From positions 124,001 through 188,000 of the forward strand of contig JAJDDK010000006.1 of NCBI GenBank assembly GCA_029260345.1: a stretch of DNA of 64,000 bases. The letters run 5' to 3'. The position numbers and the translations under genes were made by a program. Below the pieces are notes generated by a model. It was not told the origin of the DNA, did not search any database, and saw only the letters and a program-made list of their open reading frames with translations. Below are positions 51,482 through 59,348 of the stretch, piece by piece. The DNA comes from Phycisphaerales bacterium (GTDB taxonomy: Bacteria; Planctomycetota; Phycisphaerae; Phycisphaerales; UBA1924). Each line of letters begins with the position of its first letter. The first letter of the stretch is position 1.

Positions 51482-52725
51482 GCGGCGGGCTCCTCGGTCG
51501 GCGCTGCTGGCTGTTCAGCAGCGGTCGGTCGTTTGCGCAAGCCGCGGGCCGCGACGGCGATCACGTCGCACGTGATTCCGGTGAGCGCGACAATCGCGAG
51601 CAGGCGGTGATTCAGGTCGGACGGAATAGCGATCACCAGCGCCACACCGAGCATGATCGCCATGGGGCTTTGACGAATTGGCGTGAGATGCAAGAGCTGC
51701 TTTGCAGAAAATTCGCTTGAGTTGGAAACGCGGCTCATCGCAACAATGGTCGGCTTGCACACAACACGAAGCAGAATGATCGCCGCAGCAATGACCAGCG
51801 CAAGTGGTCCCAGCCGAATATCGAGAAGCACACCCGCGACAATCCAGTACAGCGTCGCGACTGCATGTTCAGCCTCAATGATGAACCGCTCAAACTTTCG
51901 CAATTCCTTGCCGGCAAGATTCGCGATCACAATGCCCGCAAGCATCGCTGACAGCAGCGGCGACATTTCCAGTTCGTTGGCGGCGCCGGTGATAATCGCG
52001 ACCACGCCGAGAAAAATCGCAAGCAATTCCGAGCGATTGCCTTGCGCCCGTCTCAGCCCGAAGCGGCTGATGATGCCAAGGACGATGGCGATCAAGATGA
52101 GCGCAACAAAGCGAAGCACCGGCGCCGTCGCGCTGAAGGTGAGCGATTCGATGTCGCGACCCCTCACCATCGCCAGTCCGAAGGAGAACACCAGCACGGC
52201 GACGGGTGTGGAGAGGCTCGCGGCGCCGCGCAGTGTGAGTGTCTCCGCTGAGTTTTGAGCATCGGCAAGGCGTAGCGAACGCGTCTCAGCGGTCCAGCCA
52301 ATGGCGCCCGCAGCGAGCAGCGCGACTGGAGCAATCATCGCAATCGCTGAATCATGCTGAAACCAGTACGGGAGCAGAAGGGCCGCAGCAAAACCGAAGA
52401 TCGCAATCGACGCCAGGGCGTCGATCAGCGAAAGGCGAATCATTGCGGATGGGAGCTGCTTGAGGATGTCGCGCCGAAGTTGCAGCCCGATCATGAGGCC
52501 GATCCAGCCGAGGCCGACCGTCAGCAGCGGGGAGGCATTGATCACGAGTTCGGGGCTCAGGATGCCGATGCCGCCCGGACCAATTGCAAGTCCGGCGAGC
52601 ACGCCAAGCCAGCCGCCACTGACCAGCACGCCGACCACAGTCGCGCGGCGCAACTTCAGAAACGTCGCACTGGTGGCGACGTAGGCGAGGGCGACCAGCA
52701 GCAGGATGCCGAAGATGATCTCCAT
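51478..52725 (-). CDS. CPA2-like cation/proton antiporter membrane protein
   Basis: A 415-residue protein from the ATG at 52725 (MEIIFGILLLVALAY); a TTG at 52743 is the alternative. About 12 membrane helices; conserved-looking patches include LKLRRATVVGVLVSGGWLGVLAGLAIGPGG, PLLTVGLGWIGLMIGLQLRRD and ELEMSPLLSAMLAGIVIANLAGKE. It has no C-terminal regulatory domain. It is paired by a 4-base overlap with the second antiporter, so the two may form a heteromer. Confidence 0.8.
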   Translation of the reverse strand: MEIIFGILLLVALAYVATSATFLKLRRATVVGVLVSGGWLGVLAGLAIGPGGIGILSPELVINASPLLTVGLGWIGLMIGLQLRRDILKQLPSAMIRLSLIDALASIAIFGFAAALLLPYWFQHDSAIAMIAPVALLAAGAIGWTAETRSLRLADAQNSAETLTLRGAASLSTPVAVLVFSFGLAMVRGRDIESLTFSATAPVLRFVALILIAIVLGIISRFGLRRAQGNRSELLAIFLGVVAIITGAANELEMSPLLSAMLAGIVIANLAGKELRKFERFIIEAEHAVATLYWIVAGVLLDIRLGPLALVIAAAIILLRVVCKPTIVAMSRVSNSSEFSAKQLLHLTPIRQSPMAIMLGVALVIAIPSDLNHRLLAIVALTGITCDVIAVAARGLRKRPTAAEQPAAPTEEPAA

Positions 52726-52769
52726 TGATCGCGCAGAGTCCAAAGTCGCGCCGATGAGGTCGGCTTGAG

Positions 52770-53144
52770 TTAGCGGCGAAGTCCGACGGTGCGGATGACT
52801 GGAAGAACCACGGCGATCGGGCGCGCTTCGGAACGCTCTTCGTTCTCAATGAACTCCGCCACGCTAGCGGCTTGTTCACTGGTAGCGATTGAAAACAACA
52901 TGCGGCTCCCGGTCGCGCTGGGGAGCAGCGCCACCAGCCCGGCAAAGATCGGCATCTCTTCGCGCAAGACCGCCGCCATGCCCTTGCTCTCAACCACCGT
53001 GGCGCCGGTGATGCCGATATCGAGCAGCGCCGTAAAGAGATCGTCCATCGCCGTGGGGTCAGACGCGATCACCACCAGGAGAACTCGGTCTTCGCCTGGC
53101 TGCTTTGGTTGTTCCGCGGGTCGCGTCTCGGGCGTTTCAGCCAT
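52770..53144 (-). CDS. PII-like regulatory protein
   Basis: A 124-residue protein from the ATG at 53144 (MAETPETRPAEQ), after a TTG alternative at 53162. The ferredoxin-like core resembles nitrogen-PII proteins: LLVVIASDPTAMDDLFTALLDIGITGATVVESKGMAAVLREEMPIFAGL. The PII T-loop Tyr and the B-loop nucleotide motif are not recognisable, so nitrogen signalling should not be assumed. It overlaps the PTS-IIA-like gene by 8 bases and precedes the antiporters. The pairing suggests allosteric control of transport. Confidence 0.7.
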   Translation of the reverse strand: MAETPETRPAEQPKQPGEDRVLLVVIASDPTAMDDLFTALLDIGITGATVVESKGMAAVLREEMPIFAGLVALLPSATGSRMLFSIATSEQAASVAEFIENEERSEARPIAVVLPVIRTVGLRR

Positions 53145-53601
53145 GGGCGCGATCCTCTTCAATCAATGCTTCGTACATGGCGGCCGCGTCGGGAGCGGTG
53201 CGGAGTCGTTCCAGCGCGCCAGGGCCTCGGGCGACGCGAGCCAGCCGCGCCAGCAACCGAACGTGCTCCCACGGCTTCGTCGCGGACCCAATCATGCAAA
53301 AGATGAGGTCCGGCGCAGGAAGGTCGCCACCGCCGAAACTGACGGCGGGTTTCAGGCGGGCCACCAGCAGGAGGGTCTCATCCACCTCGGGGAGCATGGC
53401 GTGCGGAAACGCGACGCCTTCCGGCGTGGCCGTCGGGGTTTGGGCTTCACGGGCGAGCAGGGCCTCAAGGAGCTCCACCTCGGTGTGCTCTGGCGCATGG
53501 CTGGCGGCGGCCGCCGCAAGGCGCTTCAGAACGTCATCCCGGTCGGCTGCTCCCTCGATCAGGATGGTCAAACTGGGTTTGAGAATCGGCTCGAGACGCA
53601 T
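53137..53601 (-). CDS. PTS EIIA-like domain protein
   Basis: A 154-residue protein from the ATG at 53601 (MRLEPILKPSLT), with GGGAG about 7 bases upstream. It matches the fructose/nitrogen-type EIIA fold: VLKRLAAAAASHAPE, LLEALLAREAQTPTATPEGVAFPHAMLPEVDE, then LLVARLKPAV, PAPDLIFCMIGSATKPWEHVRLLARLARV. The phospho-acceptor His is in GVAFPHAMLP. No PTS EI or HPr is in the window. First gene of the ten-gene run. Confidence 0.82.
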   Translation of the reverse strand: MRLEPILKPSLTILIEGAADRDDVLKRLAAAAASHAPEHTEVELLEALLAREAQTPTATPEGVAFPHAMLPEVDETLLLVARLKPAVSFGGGDLPAPDLIFCMIGSATKPWEHVRLLARLARVARGPGALERLRTAPDAAAMYEALIEEDRAHG

Positions 53602-53773
53602 GAGGTTTCTCCCGCAGGCGTAGGGGCGAAGATTGGCGATCACAGATTTGGCATCCGGCGCCAACGTCCGGGAGTCTGAAGCGCGGGGGCTACAATATCG
53701 GGGACTTCACGCAGGGTGAAATCGGAGGCGCCGAAGGCCAAACAATCTGGTTGACCATCTAGGGGATCAGCTC

Positions 53774-53989
53774 ATGTTCACTTTGGCAGAATCAGGCGAG
53801 ATGTTTTGGGCGATTGGCGGGGCCATCGCCATTGTGGCCATCTTGTCCGGAACGCTCTCATCAATCCTGAAAACGCGGTCTCGCGAGATGTCACGCCGCG
53901 AAATTGCCGCCTACATCGCCGAGGGGTCGATGACGCCGGAGCAGGGTGAGCGGCTGATGCGCGCCATGCCTGAAGGCGAGGACGACTAA
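53774..53989 (+). CDS. Small membrane protein with REIAAYIAEGS motif, copy 1
   Basis: A 71-residue protein: short lead, one membrane helix (WAIGGAIAIVAILSGTLSSIL), a basic juxtamembrane stretch and the shared motif SRREIAAYIAEGSMTPEQGERL at the C-terminus. The motif looks like the short amphipathic SHOCT type. TACAAT (53691-53696) lies 77 bases upstream as a possible -10 box. No function known. Confidence 0.75.
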   Translation: MFTLAESGEMFWAIGGAIAIVAILSGTLSSILKTRSREMSRREIAAYIAEGSMTPEQGERLMRAMPEGEDD

Positions 53990-54023
53990 AGCGCCGCTGG
54001 CGTCATCACAGGAGACCTTTGGA

Positions 54024-54242
54024 ATGCCGCAGATTTTTCAAGAAGAACCGTGGATGCTCGTGCCGCTCGTCGCGATGGTTGGCACGCTCGTCATCATCCT
54101 TTGCGGTTTGATCACGACAACAGTGCGCCGGGTTACTCAAACCAAGCAATTTGAACAATCACGGCGCGAGATCGCGGCGTACATCGCCGAGGGCTCCATG
54201 AGCCCCGAAGAAGGCGAACGACTGTTGAATACGAAGGCGTAA
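54024..54242 (+). CDS. Small membrane protein with REIAAYIAEGS motif, copy 2
   Basis: A 72-residue paralogue of the preceding gene, 34 bases downstream: one membrane helix (MLVPLVAMVGTLVIILCGLITTTV), a charged linker and QSRREIAAYIAEGSMSPEEGERLL. The identical core motif with a different membrane segment shows that the C-terminal module is the conserved part. Confidence 0.75.
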   Translation: MPQIFQEEPWMLVPLVAMVGTLVIILCGLITTTVRRVTQTKQFEQSRREIAAYIAEGSMSPEEGERLLNTKA

Positions 54243-54288
54243 GCACACTTTTGCATCGCACAATTGAAACGAGCGGAGCGGTACGATC

Positions 54289-54609
54289 ATGGATGCGATT
54301 TTAGAGACGATTGCAAACGAAGAAGCACTAATCTTGGCTCTCACATTGGGCCCACTAGTGCTGATCTCCGTGCTTGCGATTGTGCGCATGTGTTGCCGCA
54401 CCGCGATGGAGACGACGCGTCAGCGCGAAGAAACTCGGCGCGAGATCGCGGCGTACGTCGCCGAAGGCTCCATCACCAGTCAGGAAGCGGAGCGCATGCT
54501 CCAGCCGCGACCGTGGTATGCGGACACTTTTAATTTGAATTGTTTCACTGGCGGCAAAAACGGGGCTGCCGCACGACCGGCCAACGAGGCCTCAAGCCAG
54601 AACGTCTAA
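54289..54609 (+). CDS. Small membrane protein with REIAAYIAEGS motif, copy 3
   Basis: A 106-residue paralogue: membrane helix ALILALTLGPLVLISVLAIVRM, then CCRTAMETTRQREETRREIAAYVAEGSITSQEAERML and an added ~35-residue tail (WYADTFNLNCFTGGKNGAAARP). The tail distinguishes it from copies 1 and 2. The spacing suggests a single three-gene transcript. Confidence 0.72.
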   Translation: MDAILETIANEEALILALTLGPLVLISVLAIVRMCCRTAMETTRQREETRREIAAYVAEGSITSQEAERMLQPRPWYADTFNLNCFTGGKNGAAARPANEASSQNV

Positions 54610-54969
54610 CAGGTTGCCGGTGGCCTCGATCCAGTGAACCTCAGTCAAATTCACGACGCGCACGGCGGGCGTGGTGGGATAGTGCTTTGACGTCTGAGGG
54701 ATCAGCAGCTTCGCCGGCGCCTCTTCATCGACACCATCAATTTGAGATTCACACACGGCGGGCCGGTCCGCGACGTTATTGCAATTGAGGCGTTCTTCCT
54801 CATTTTGAGCCTTCAAATAGCACGCGAATGAGATGGGACCGTCGTTGGCGTCCCAGCAGTCCTCGGCCGCGCGGGCAGCAGGCTCCGGCGCGCGAGGCGG
54901 AGGGCCGGCTTTGTCCGGCTGCTGCGGCGGCGGCATATACGGAAACGGATTGGACGACTCGATTCGCAC
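54592..54969 (-). CDS. Hypothetical protein, uncertain
   Basis: A 125-residue frame from GTG at 54969, convergent with copy 3 and overlapping it by 18 bases. The composition is protein-like and acidic (DCWDANDGPISFACYLKAQNEEERLNCNNV), but there is no ribosome site, and another frame (55118 to about 54940) reads plausibly just upstream. The gene may be the 3' part of a frameshifted or misread longer gene. I do not recognise the family. Confidence 0.35.
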   Translation of the reverse strand: MRIESSNPFPYMPPPQQPDKAGPPPRAPEPAARAAEDCWDANDGPISFACYLKAQNEEERLNCNNVADRPAVCESQIDGVDEEAPAKLLIPQTSKHYPTTPAVRVVNLTEVHWIEATGNLLDVLA

Positions 54970-55139
54970 GCTTGAAGAGGTGCAATGGCGTCACCGGCGG
55001 CGCGCCAATCGAATTCGGCCAATAAGATCAGTGCATTCGGTCTGGAATCGTCGATTGGCGGCGCGAACTTCCGATAGGTCGAATCACGGTTGCGCCAGAC
55101 GTTGCGTTTGGTCATCATGCGGTGTTGTGTGCAGGCATC

Positions 55140-56249
55140 ATGCTGAGAACGGATTCACTTGAGTACGAGCTTCCCGAGGAGCTGATCGCGACGCACGCCG
55201 TCGAGCCGCGCGACAGCGCTCGGTTGCTGGTGGTCTCGCGCTCCAACGCCAGCGTGATGGAGCATGGCGCCGTTCGGGATTTGCCACGCTTTCTGCGGCC
55301 AGGCGACATCGCCGTGTTCAATCGATCGAAAGTGCTCCGGGCGCGAATCAGAGGAGTTCGCAAAGACACCGGAGGCGCCGTCGAGGGTTTGTTTCTGGAG
55401 CATTGCGAATCAGCGCGGGGCGCCTGGCGGATGCTTCTTCGCAGCAATGGCCGATTGCGCGAGGGATTTGTGATCCGATTGTCGGATGCTGAGGGAAAAG
55501 CAACGGACCAATCATTGCGGCTGATTCGCAAGGACGATGACGCCTGGATTGTTGAACCGGAGCCACGTGTCGAGAATCCGGCGAAAGCGCTTGAGCGCGT
55601 TGGGTTCACGCCGCTGCCACCGTACATCCTTCACGCCCGGAAGATCCACGGTGAGAACGTTTCTGATGCGCAGGATCGCGTGCAATATCAGACCGTGTAC
55701 GCCGCGGAATCGGACAGCGCGATGGGGGATGGCTCTGTCGCGGCGCCGACGGCGGGCCTGCACTTCACCGATCGCCTCTTGAGCGAGATGGCGGATCGCG
55801 GCGTACGTGAGGCATTTGTCGAATTGCAGGTGGGCGCCGGCACATTCAAGCCGGTCCAGACGGAGACCGTTGAAGCTCATCCGATGCATCGCGAACGATG
55901 TGCGGCCCCGCCAGAAATCGTGTCCACGCTGCAGAACAGGGGCGAGGGGCGTTTGTTCGCCGTAGGAACGACCTCCGCACGCACGCTGGAGAGCATCCCG
56001 GAGCCGCTGTCGCAGTGGGAGAGCGCTGGCTGGACCGGATCAACACAATTGCTGATCACACCCGGCTACTCGTGGCGATTTGTCGATGGAATGGTGACGA
56101 ACTTTCACCTGCCGCGTTCGACGCTGCTGGCGATGGTCGGCGCGCTGTTTCCCGATGGCGTGGAACGCTTGCTGGAGATCTATCGCATCGCGATCGCGGA
56201 GCGATATCGGTTCTACAGCTACGGGGATGCGATGCTCATCCTGCCGTGA
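55140..56249 (+). CDS. queA: S-adenosylmethionine:tRNA ribosyltransferase-isomerase
   Basis: QueA transfers and isomerises the ribose of SAM to preQ1 in tRNA, forming epoxyqueuosine. I start at the ATG at 55140 (MLRTDSLEYELPEELIA), 369 residues. Conserved: YELPEELIATHAVEPRDSARLLVV, GDIAVFNRSKVLRARI, PLPPYI, VQYQTVYAAESDSAMGDGSVAAPTAGLHFTDRLL, VELQVGAGTFKPVQTETVEAHPMHRE, VGTTSARTLE and MVTNFHLPRSTLLAMVGALF. The gene is isolated from other queuosine genes in the window. Confidence 0.95.
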   Translation: MLRTDSLEYELPEELIATHAVEPRDSARLLVVSRSNASVMEHGAVRDLPRFLRPGDIAVFNRSKVLRARIRGVRKDTGGAVEGLFLEHCESARGAWRMLLRSNGRLREGFVIRLSDAEGKATDQSLRLIRKDDDAWIVEPEPRVENPAKALERVGFTPLPPYILHARKIHGENVSDAQDRVQYQTVYAAESDSAMGDGSVAAPTAGLHFTDRLLSEMADRGVREAFVELQVGAGTFKPVQTETVEAHPMHRERCAAPPEIVSTLQNRGEGRLFAVGTTSARTLESIPEPLSQWESAGWTGSTQLLITPGYSWRFVDGMVTNFHLPRSTLLAMVGALFPDGVERLLEIYRIAIAERYRFYSYGDAMLILP

Positions 56250-56253
56250 CGCC

Positions 56254-56496
56254 TTACGCCAGTGCGGTGCGCTGATACTTGATGATCAGGCGGACGCGCT
56301 TGGGCACCAGCAAACCGGCCGTTTGGACGCTTTCCTGGGTCGTAATAGCAGGCATTGCGTGGGCGGCGGCTCGCGATTCATCACGGTTGCTGTCGCCAGT
56401 TGCGGCGACCATTGCGATGAGTGCGAGAGAAGCCCATGCAGTGATGAGGGCGCGACGCGTCGCTTTCGATTCGAGTTTTCTTTGGTTGTGTGACAC
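56254..56496 (-). CDS. Hypothetical small membrane protein, uncertain
   Basis: An 80-residue frame from GTG at 56496, convergent with queA (4-base gap): a basic lead (NQRKLESKATRRALITAWASLALIAMVAATG) with one membrane segment, then a basic tail. No ribosome site is visible and the frame stays open further upstream. It may simply be a chance frame. Confidence 0.35.
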   Translation of the reverse strand: MSHNQRKLESKATRRALITAWASLALIAMVAATGDSNRDESRAAAHAMPAITTQESVQTAGLLVPKRVRLIIKYQRTALA

Positions 56497-56632
56497 GGTC
56501 GCCAAAGTGTGGCGCCGATTTGGTGAAAGTCGTGAGCGAACACGTGGGAACGCAACATATTTGAGAGCGCCCAGACCGCACAGACGGACCTTCAACGTCC
56601 AAGAATGCGCAATGTCAACGTTATCAGACGAA

Positions 56633-57472
56633 TCAGCGCATGCGGAGCTTTTCAAGGGCGCGCACGCGCAGCTCCGTGGGCGGGTGCGTGGCGAACATGT
56701 TCATCAGCGTTTTTGACCCAGCGAACGGTTCGACGATGAAGAGATTGTTCTGAGCCGGGTTTGGTTGAACAAGCGGAATGCGTTTTGAATACGCATCGAG
56801 TTTTTCGAGTGCGCGAATCAAGCCATCGGGCGTGCCCGCGATTTCGGCGCCGCCGGCGTCCGCGGCGTACTCCCGCGAACGGCTGATCATGGCTTTGATC
56901 AGCGCCGCCGCGATGGCGGCGACGATGACGGTGAGGAACATCATCAGCGGGTTGGACCCTTCACGGCGACCGCCAAAGAGCAGGCCCCACTGCGCAATCC
57001 ACGCAAGCACACCCGCGATCGTCGCAGCGACGCACGAGATCAACGTGTCGCGATGCTTGATGTGCGCCAGTTCGTGCGCCAGAACGCCTTCCAGTTCATT
57101 TTGATCGAGCAGTTTCATCGCCCCCTGCGTGACCGCGACTGCAGCATGGCGAGGGTTGCGCCCCGTGGCGAACGCATTGGGCGCGTCGTGCGGGCAGATA
57201 TACACGCGCGGCATCGGCAAGTTGGCCGCTTCGCTGAGGCGTTCGACGGCGCGAAACAGACCGGGGGCGGATTGTTCATCCACTTCGCGACCACGCATCG
57301 CGGCGATGGCGATCTTGTCGGAGAAAAACCACGCGCCGACGTTCATGATTCCGCCGAAGACGAAGGCGATGATCATGCCTTCTCGTCCCCACTGAGCGCC
57401 CACCACGACGAGCAGGGCGGTCAAGGCGCCCAAGAGGAAAACGGTTTTCAGATTGTTCTTCGCAATGGTCAT
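56633..57472 (-). CDS. htpX: Membrane zinc metalloprotease HtpX
   Basis: HtpX is an M48B membrane-embedded protease that helps clear misfolded membrane proteins. The start at the ATG at 57472 (MTIAKNNLKTVFLLG) gives 279 residues; the open frame reaches 57592. The zinc motif is LAHELAHIKHRDTL (His133, Glu134, His137). The N-terminal pair of membrane helices and the later pair (ISCVAATIAGVLAWIAQWGLLF and NPLMMFLTVIVAAIAAALIKAMI) are present, with the distal Glu in SREYAADAGG. It is divergent from the M16 pair with a 95-bp gap. Confidence 0.94.
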   Translation of the reverse strand: MTIAKNNLKTVFLLGALTALLVVVGAQWGREGMIIAFVFGGIMNVGAWFFSDKIAIAAMRGREVDEQSAPGLFRAVERLSEAANLPMPRVYICPHDAPNAFATGRNPRHAAVAVTQGAMKLLDQNELEGVLAHELAHIKHRDTLISCVAATIAGVLAWIAQWGLLFGGRREGSNPLMMFLTVIVAAIAAALIKAMISRSREYAADAGGAEIAGTPDGLIRALEKLDAYSKRIPLVQPNPAQNNLFIVEPFAGSKTLMNMFATHPPTELRVRALEKLRMR

Positions 57473-57567
57473 AGAAGCGTCCGTATGGTGGGTTGGCGGT
57501 AGAACGTATGATGGTATTCGGCTGCGGCGTCGCGGCCACCTCTGCTCACAGACCCCCCGGGAGAGCG

Positions 57568-59307
57568 ATGAAGATGAGACGAACACTGGCATGCGCCCTG
57601 GCGCTGTGGGCGACGAGCGCCGTCCACGCGCAACAGGTTCAAGTGGAAGAATTCAAATTGGGCAACGGGATGGAGTTCCTGCTTGTCCCGAGGGCGGACC
57701 AGCCCAACGTGATCGCGGCTGGCTGGCTTGCCCGCGTCGGCAGCGTCAACGAACGCCCCGGCATCACCGGCATCAGCCACTTCTTTGAGCACATGATGTT
57801 CAAGGGAACCAACACCATCGGCACGTCTGACGCCGAGGCCGATCGCGAACTCAATCAGCAGATCGCGGCCATCGGCGAACGCCTGCGCGATATGCACCTC
57901 ACGACGCAGTACGACCGCTGGCGCGCCGGCGAGATCGACGACCCGTGGGATCCCGCCAACGACACGCAAGAGATGGTCACGCTGCGCTCGCACATGCGAG
58001 CCGCGATGGAGTCGCAGCGCGAAACGATCGTGAAGGACGAGTTCGACCAGGTCTATACGAGCGAGGGCGGCTCCGGCATGAACGCCTTCACCAGCGAAGA
58101 CCTCACGTTCTACTTCATCAATGTTCCCAGCAACAAATTCGAGCTGTGGGCATGGATGGAGTCGGACCGGCTCAGCGATTCAACGTTCCGCGAGTTCTAC
58201 TCCGAGCGCGACGTGGTCTACGAAGAGCGTCGCCTTCGCACGGAGTCCACGCCCACGGGCAAGTTCCAGGAACAGTTCGACTCCATGTTCTGGATGGCCT
58301 CGCCATACAACTGGCCGGTCATCGGCTGGCCGACGGACCTCAGCAGCTACACGCTGGCGCAGGCGCAGGAATACTTCGACACCTACTACGCGCCGAACAA
58401 TCTGGTCGGTGTGATTGTGGGTGATTTCGATCCGGCATACATAAAGCCGTTGATCCAGGAATATTTCGGTCGGCTTGAGCGCGGCCCGGCGGCGCCGAGC
58501 GTGGTGACGCTCAACGTCGAACCGCAGGCGGAAATGCGCATGAATGCGGAATGTGATTGCCAGCCGCAGATCGAGGTCCGCTACCACACCGTCCCGTTCG
58601 CCAATGAAGACAGCTACGCACTGCAAGTGCTCGCGTCGATTTTGAATGGACGCACCGGACGCCTGTACAAGCAACTTGTCGAAGGCAAGGAAATCGCCTC
58701 GAGCGCGTTCGCCAATTCAGACGAACGCAAGTACGGCGGCGCCTTCTCATTCCGAGCCGAGACCAAGGGCGATGCGACGCCTGAGCAGCTTGAGGAAGCC
58801 TGGTACGAGATTGTTGAGGATCTCAAGCACAATCCGGTTTCGGACCATGAACTTCAGAAGGTCAAGAACCAGTCGCTCGCTGATTCCTATCGCCGCCTGC
58901 AGAGCAACTTCTTCCTGCTGATTCAGCTCGCGCTGTATGAGGCGCAGGGTGAGTGGGAGTACATCAACACGCAGCCGATGGCGATTCAGCGGGTTTCGCC
59001 GCGCGACATCATGGATGTTGCGAACAAGTACTTCACGAAGACGAATCGCGCTGTGGCGATCTATGAGCGCAAGGCCGATGCGCCGGCGGAGGATCCGGCG
59101 CTGCTGGCGCTCGATCCCCAGTTCCGTCAGATGGCGAAGCAGTCCGCCGAGCGGATCGCTTCCGTCAACGACGTCACGGTGCTTCAGCAAATGCGGGCCG
59201 ACATGGAGGCGCGAGCCGGCGAAGTGCCGCCGCAGTTCGTTCCCGCCATGAACTACATCCGCGAGAAGCTTGACGCCCGCATCGCCGAGCTTGAAGCCGG
59301 CGAGTGA
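57568..59307 (+). CDS. Exported M16 zinc peptidase, catalytic subunit
   Basis: The 579-residue protein starts at the ATG at 57568 (MKMRRTLACALAL) after GGGAGAG, opening a signal peptide (ALWATSAVHAQ). The inverted zinc motif HFFEHMMFKGT (His71, Glu74, His75) sits in GITGISHFFEHMMFKGTNTIG. LGNGMEFLLVPR and the mid-protein DTYYAPNNLVGVIVGDFDPAY are M16 features. A second M16 gene follows immediately (stop 59307, frame open 59304), consistent with a heterodimer. Periplasmic degradation of peptides is inferred. Confidence 0.93.
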   Translation: MKMRRTLACALALWATSAVHAQQVQVEEFKLGNGMEFLLVPRADQPNVIAAGWLARVGSVNERPGITGISHFFEHMMFKGTNTIGTSDAEADRELNQQIAAIGERLRDMHLTTQYDRWRAGEIDDPWDPANDTQEMVTLRSHMRAAMESQRETIVKDEFDQVYTSEGGSGMNAFTSEDLTFYFINVPSNKFELWAWMESDRLSDSTFREFYSERDVVYEERRLRTESTPTGKFQEQFDSMFWMASPYNWPVIGWPTDLSSYTLAQAQEYFDTYYAPNNLVGVIVGDFDPAYIKPLIQEYFGRLERGPAAPSVVTLNVEPQAEMRMNAECDCQPQIEVRYHTVPFANEDSYALQVLASILNGRTGRLYKQLVEGKEIASSAFANSDERKYGGAFSFRAETKGDATPEQLEEAWYEIVEDLKHNPVSDHELQKVKNQSLADSYRRLQSNFFLLIQLALYEAQGEWEYINTQPMAIQRVSPRDIMDVANKYFTKTNRAVAIYERKADAPAEDPALLALDPQFRQMAKQSAERIASVNDVTVLQQMRADMEARAGEVPPQFVPAMNYIREKLDARIAELEAGE

Positions 59308-59348
59308 ATCACTCAGACCACCACTCCAAATCAGGAGTTTTCAGAATC

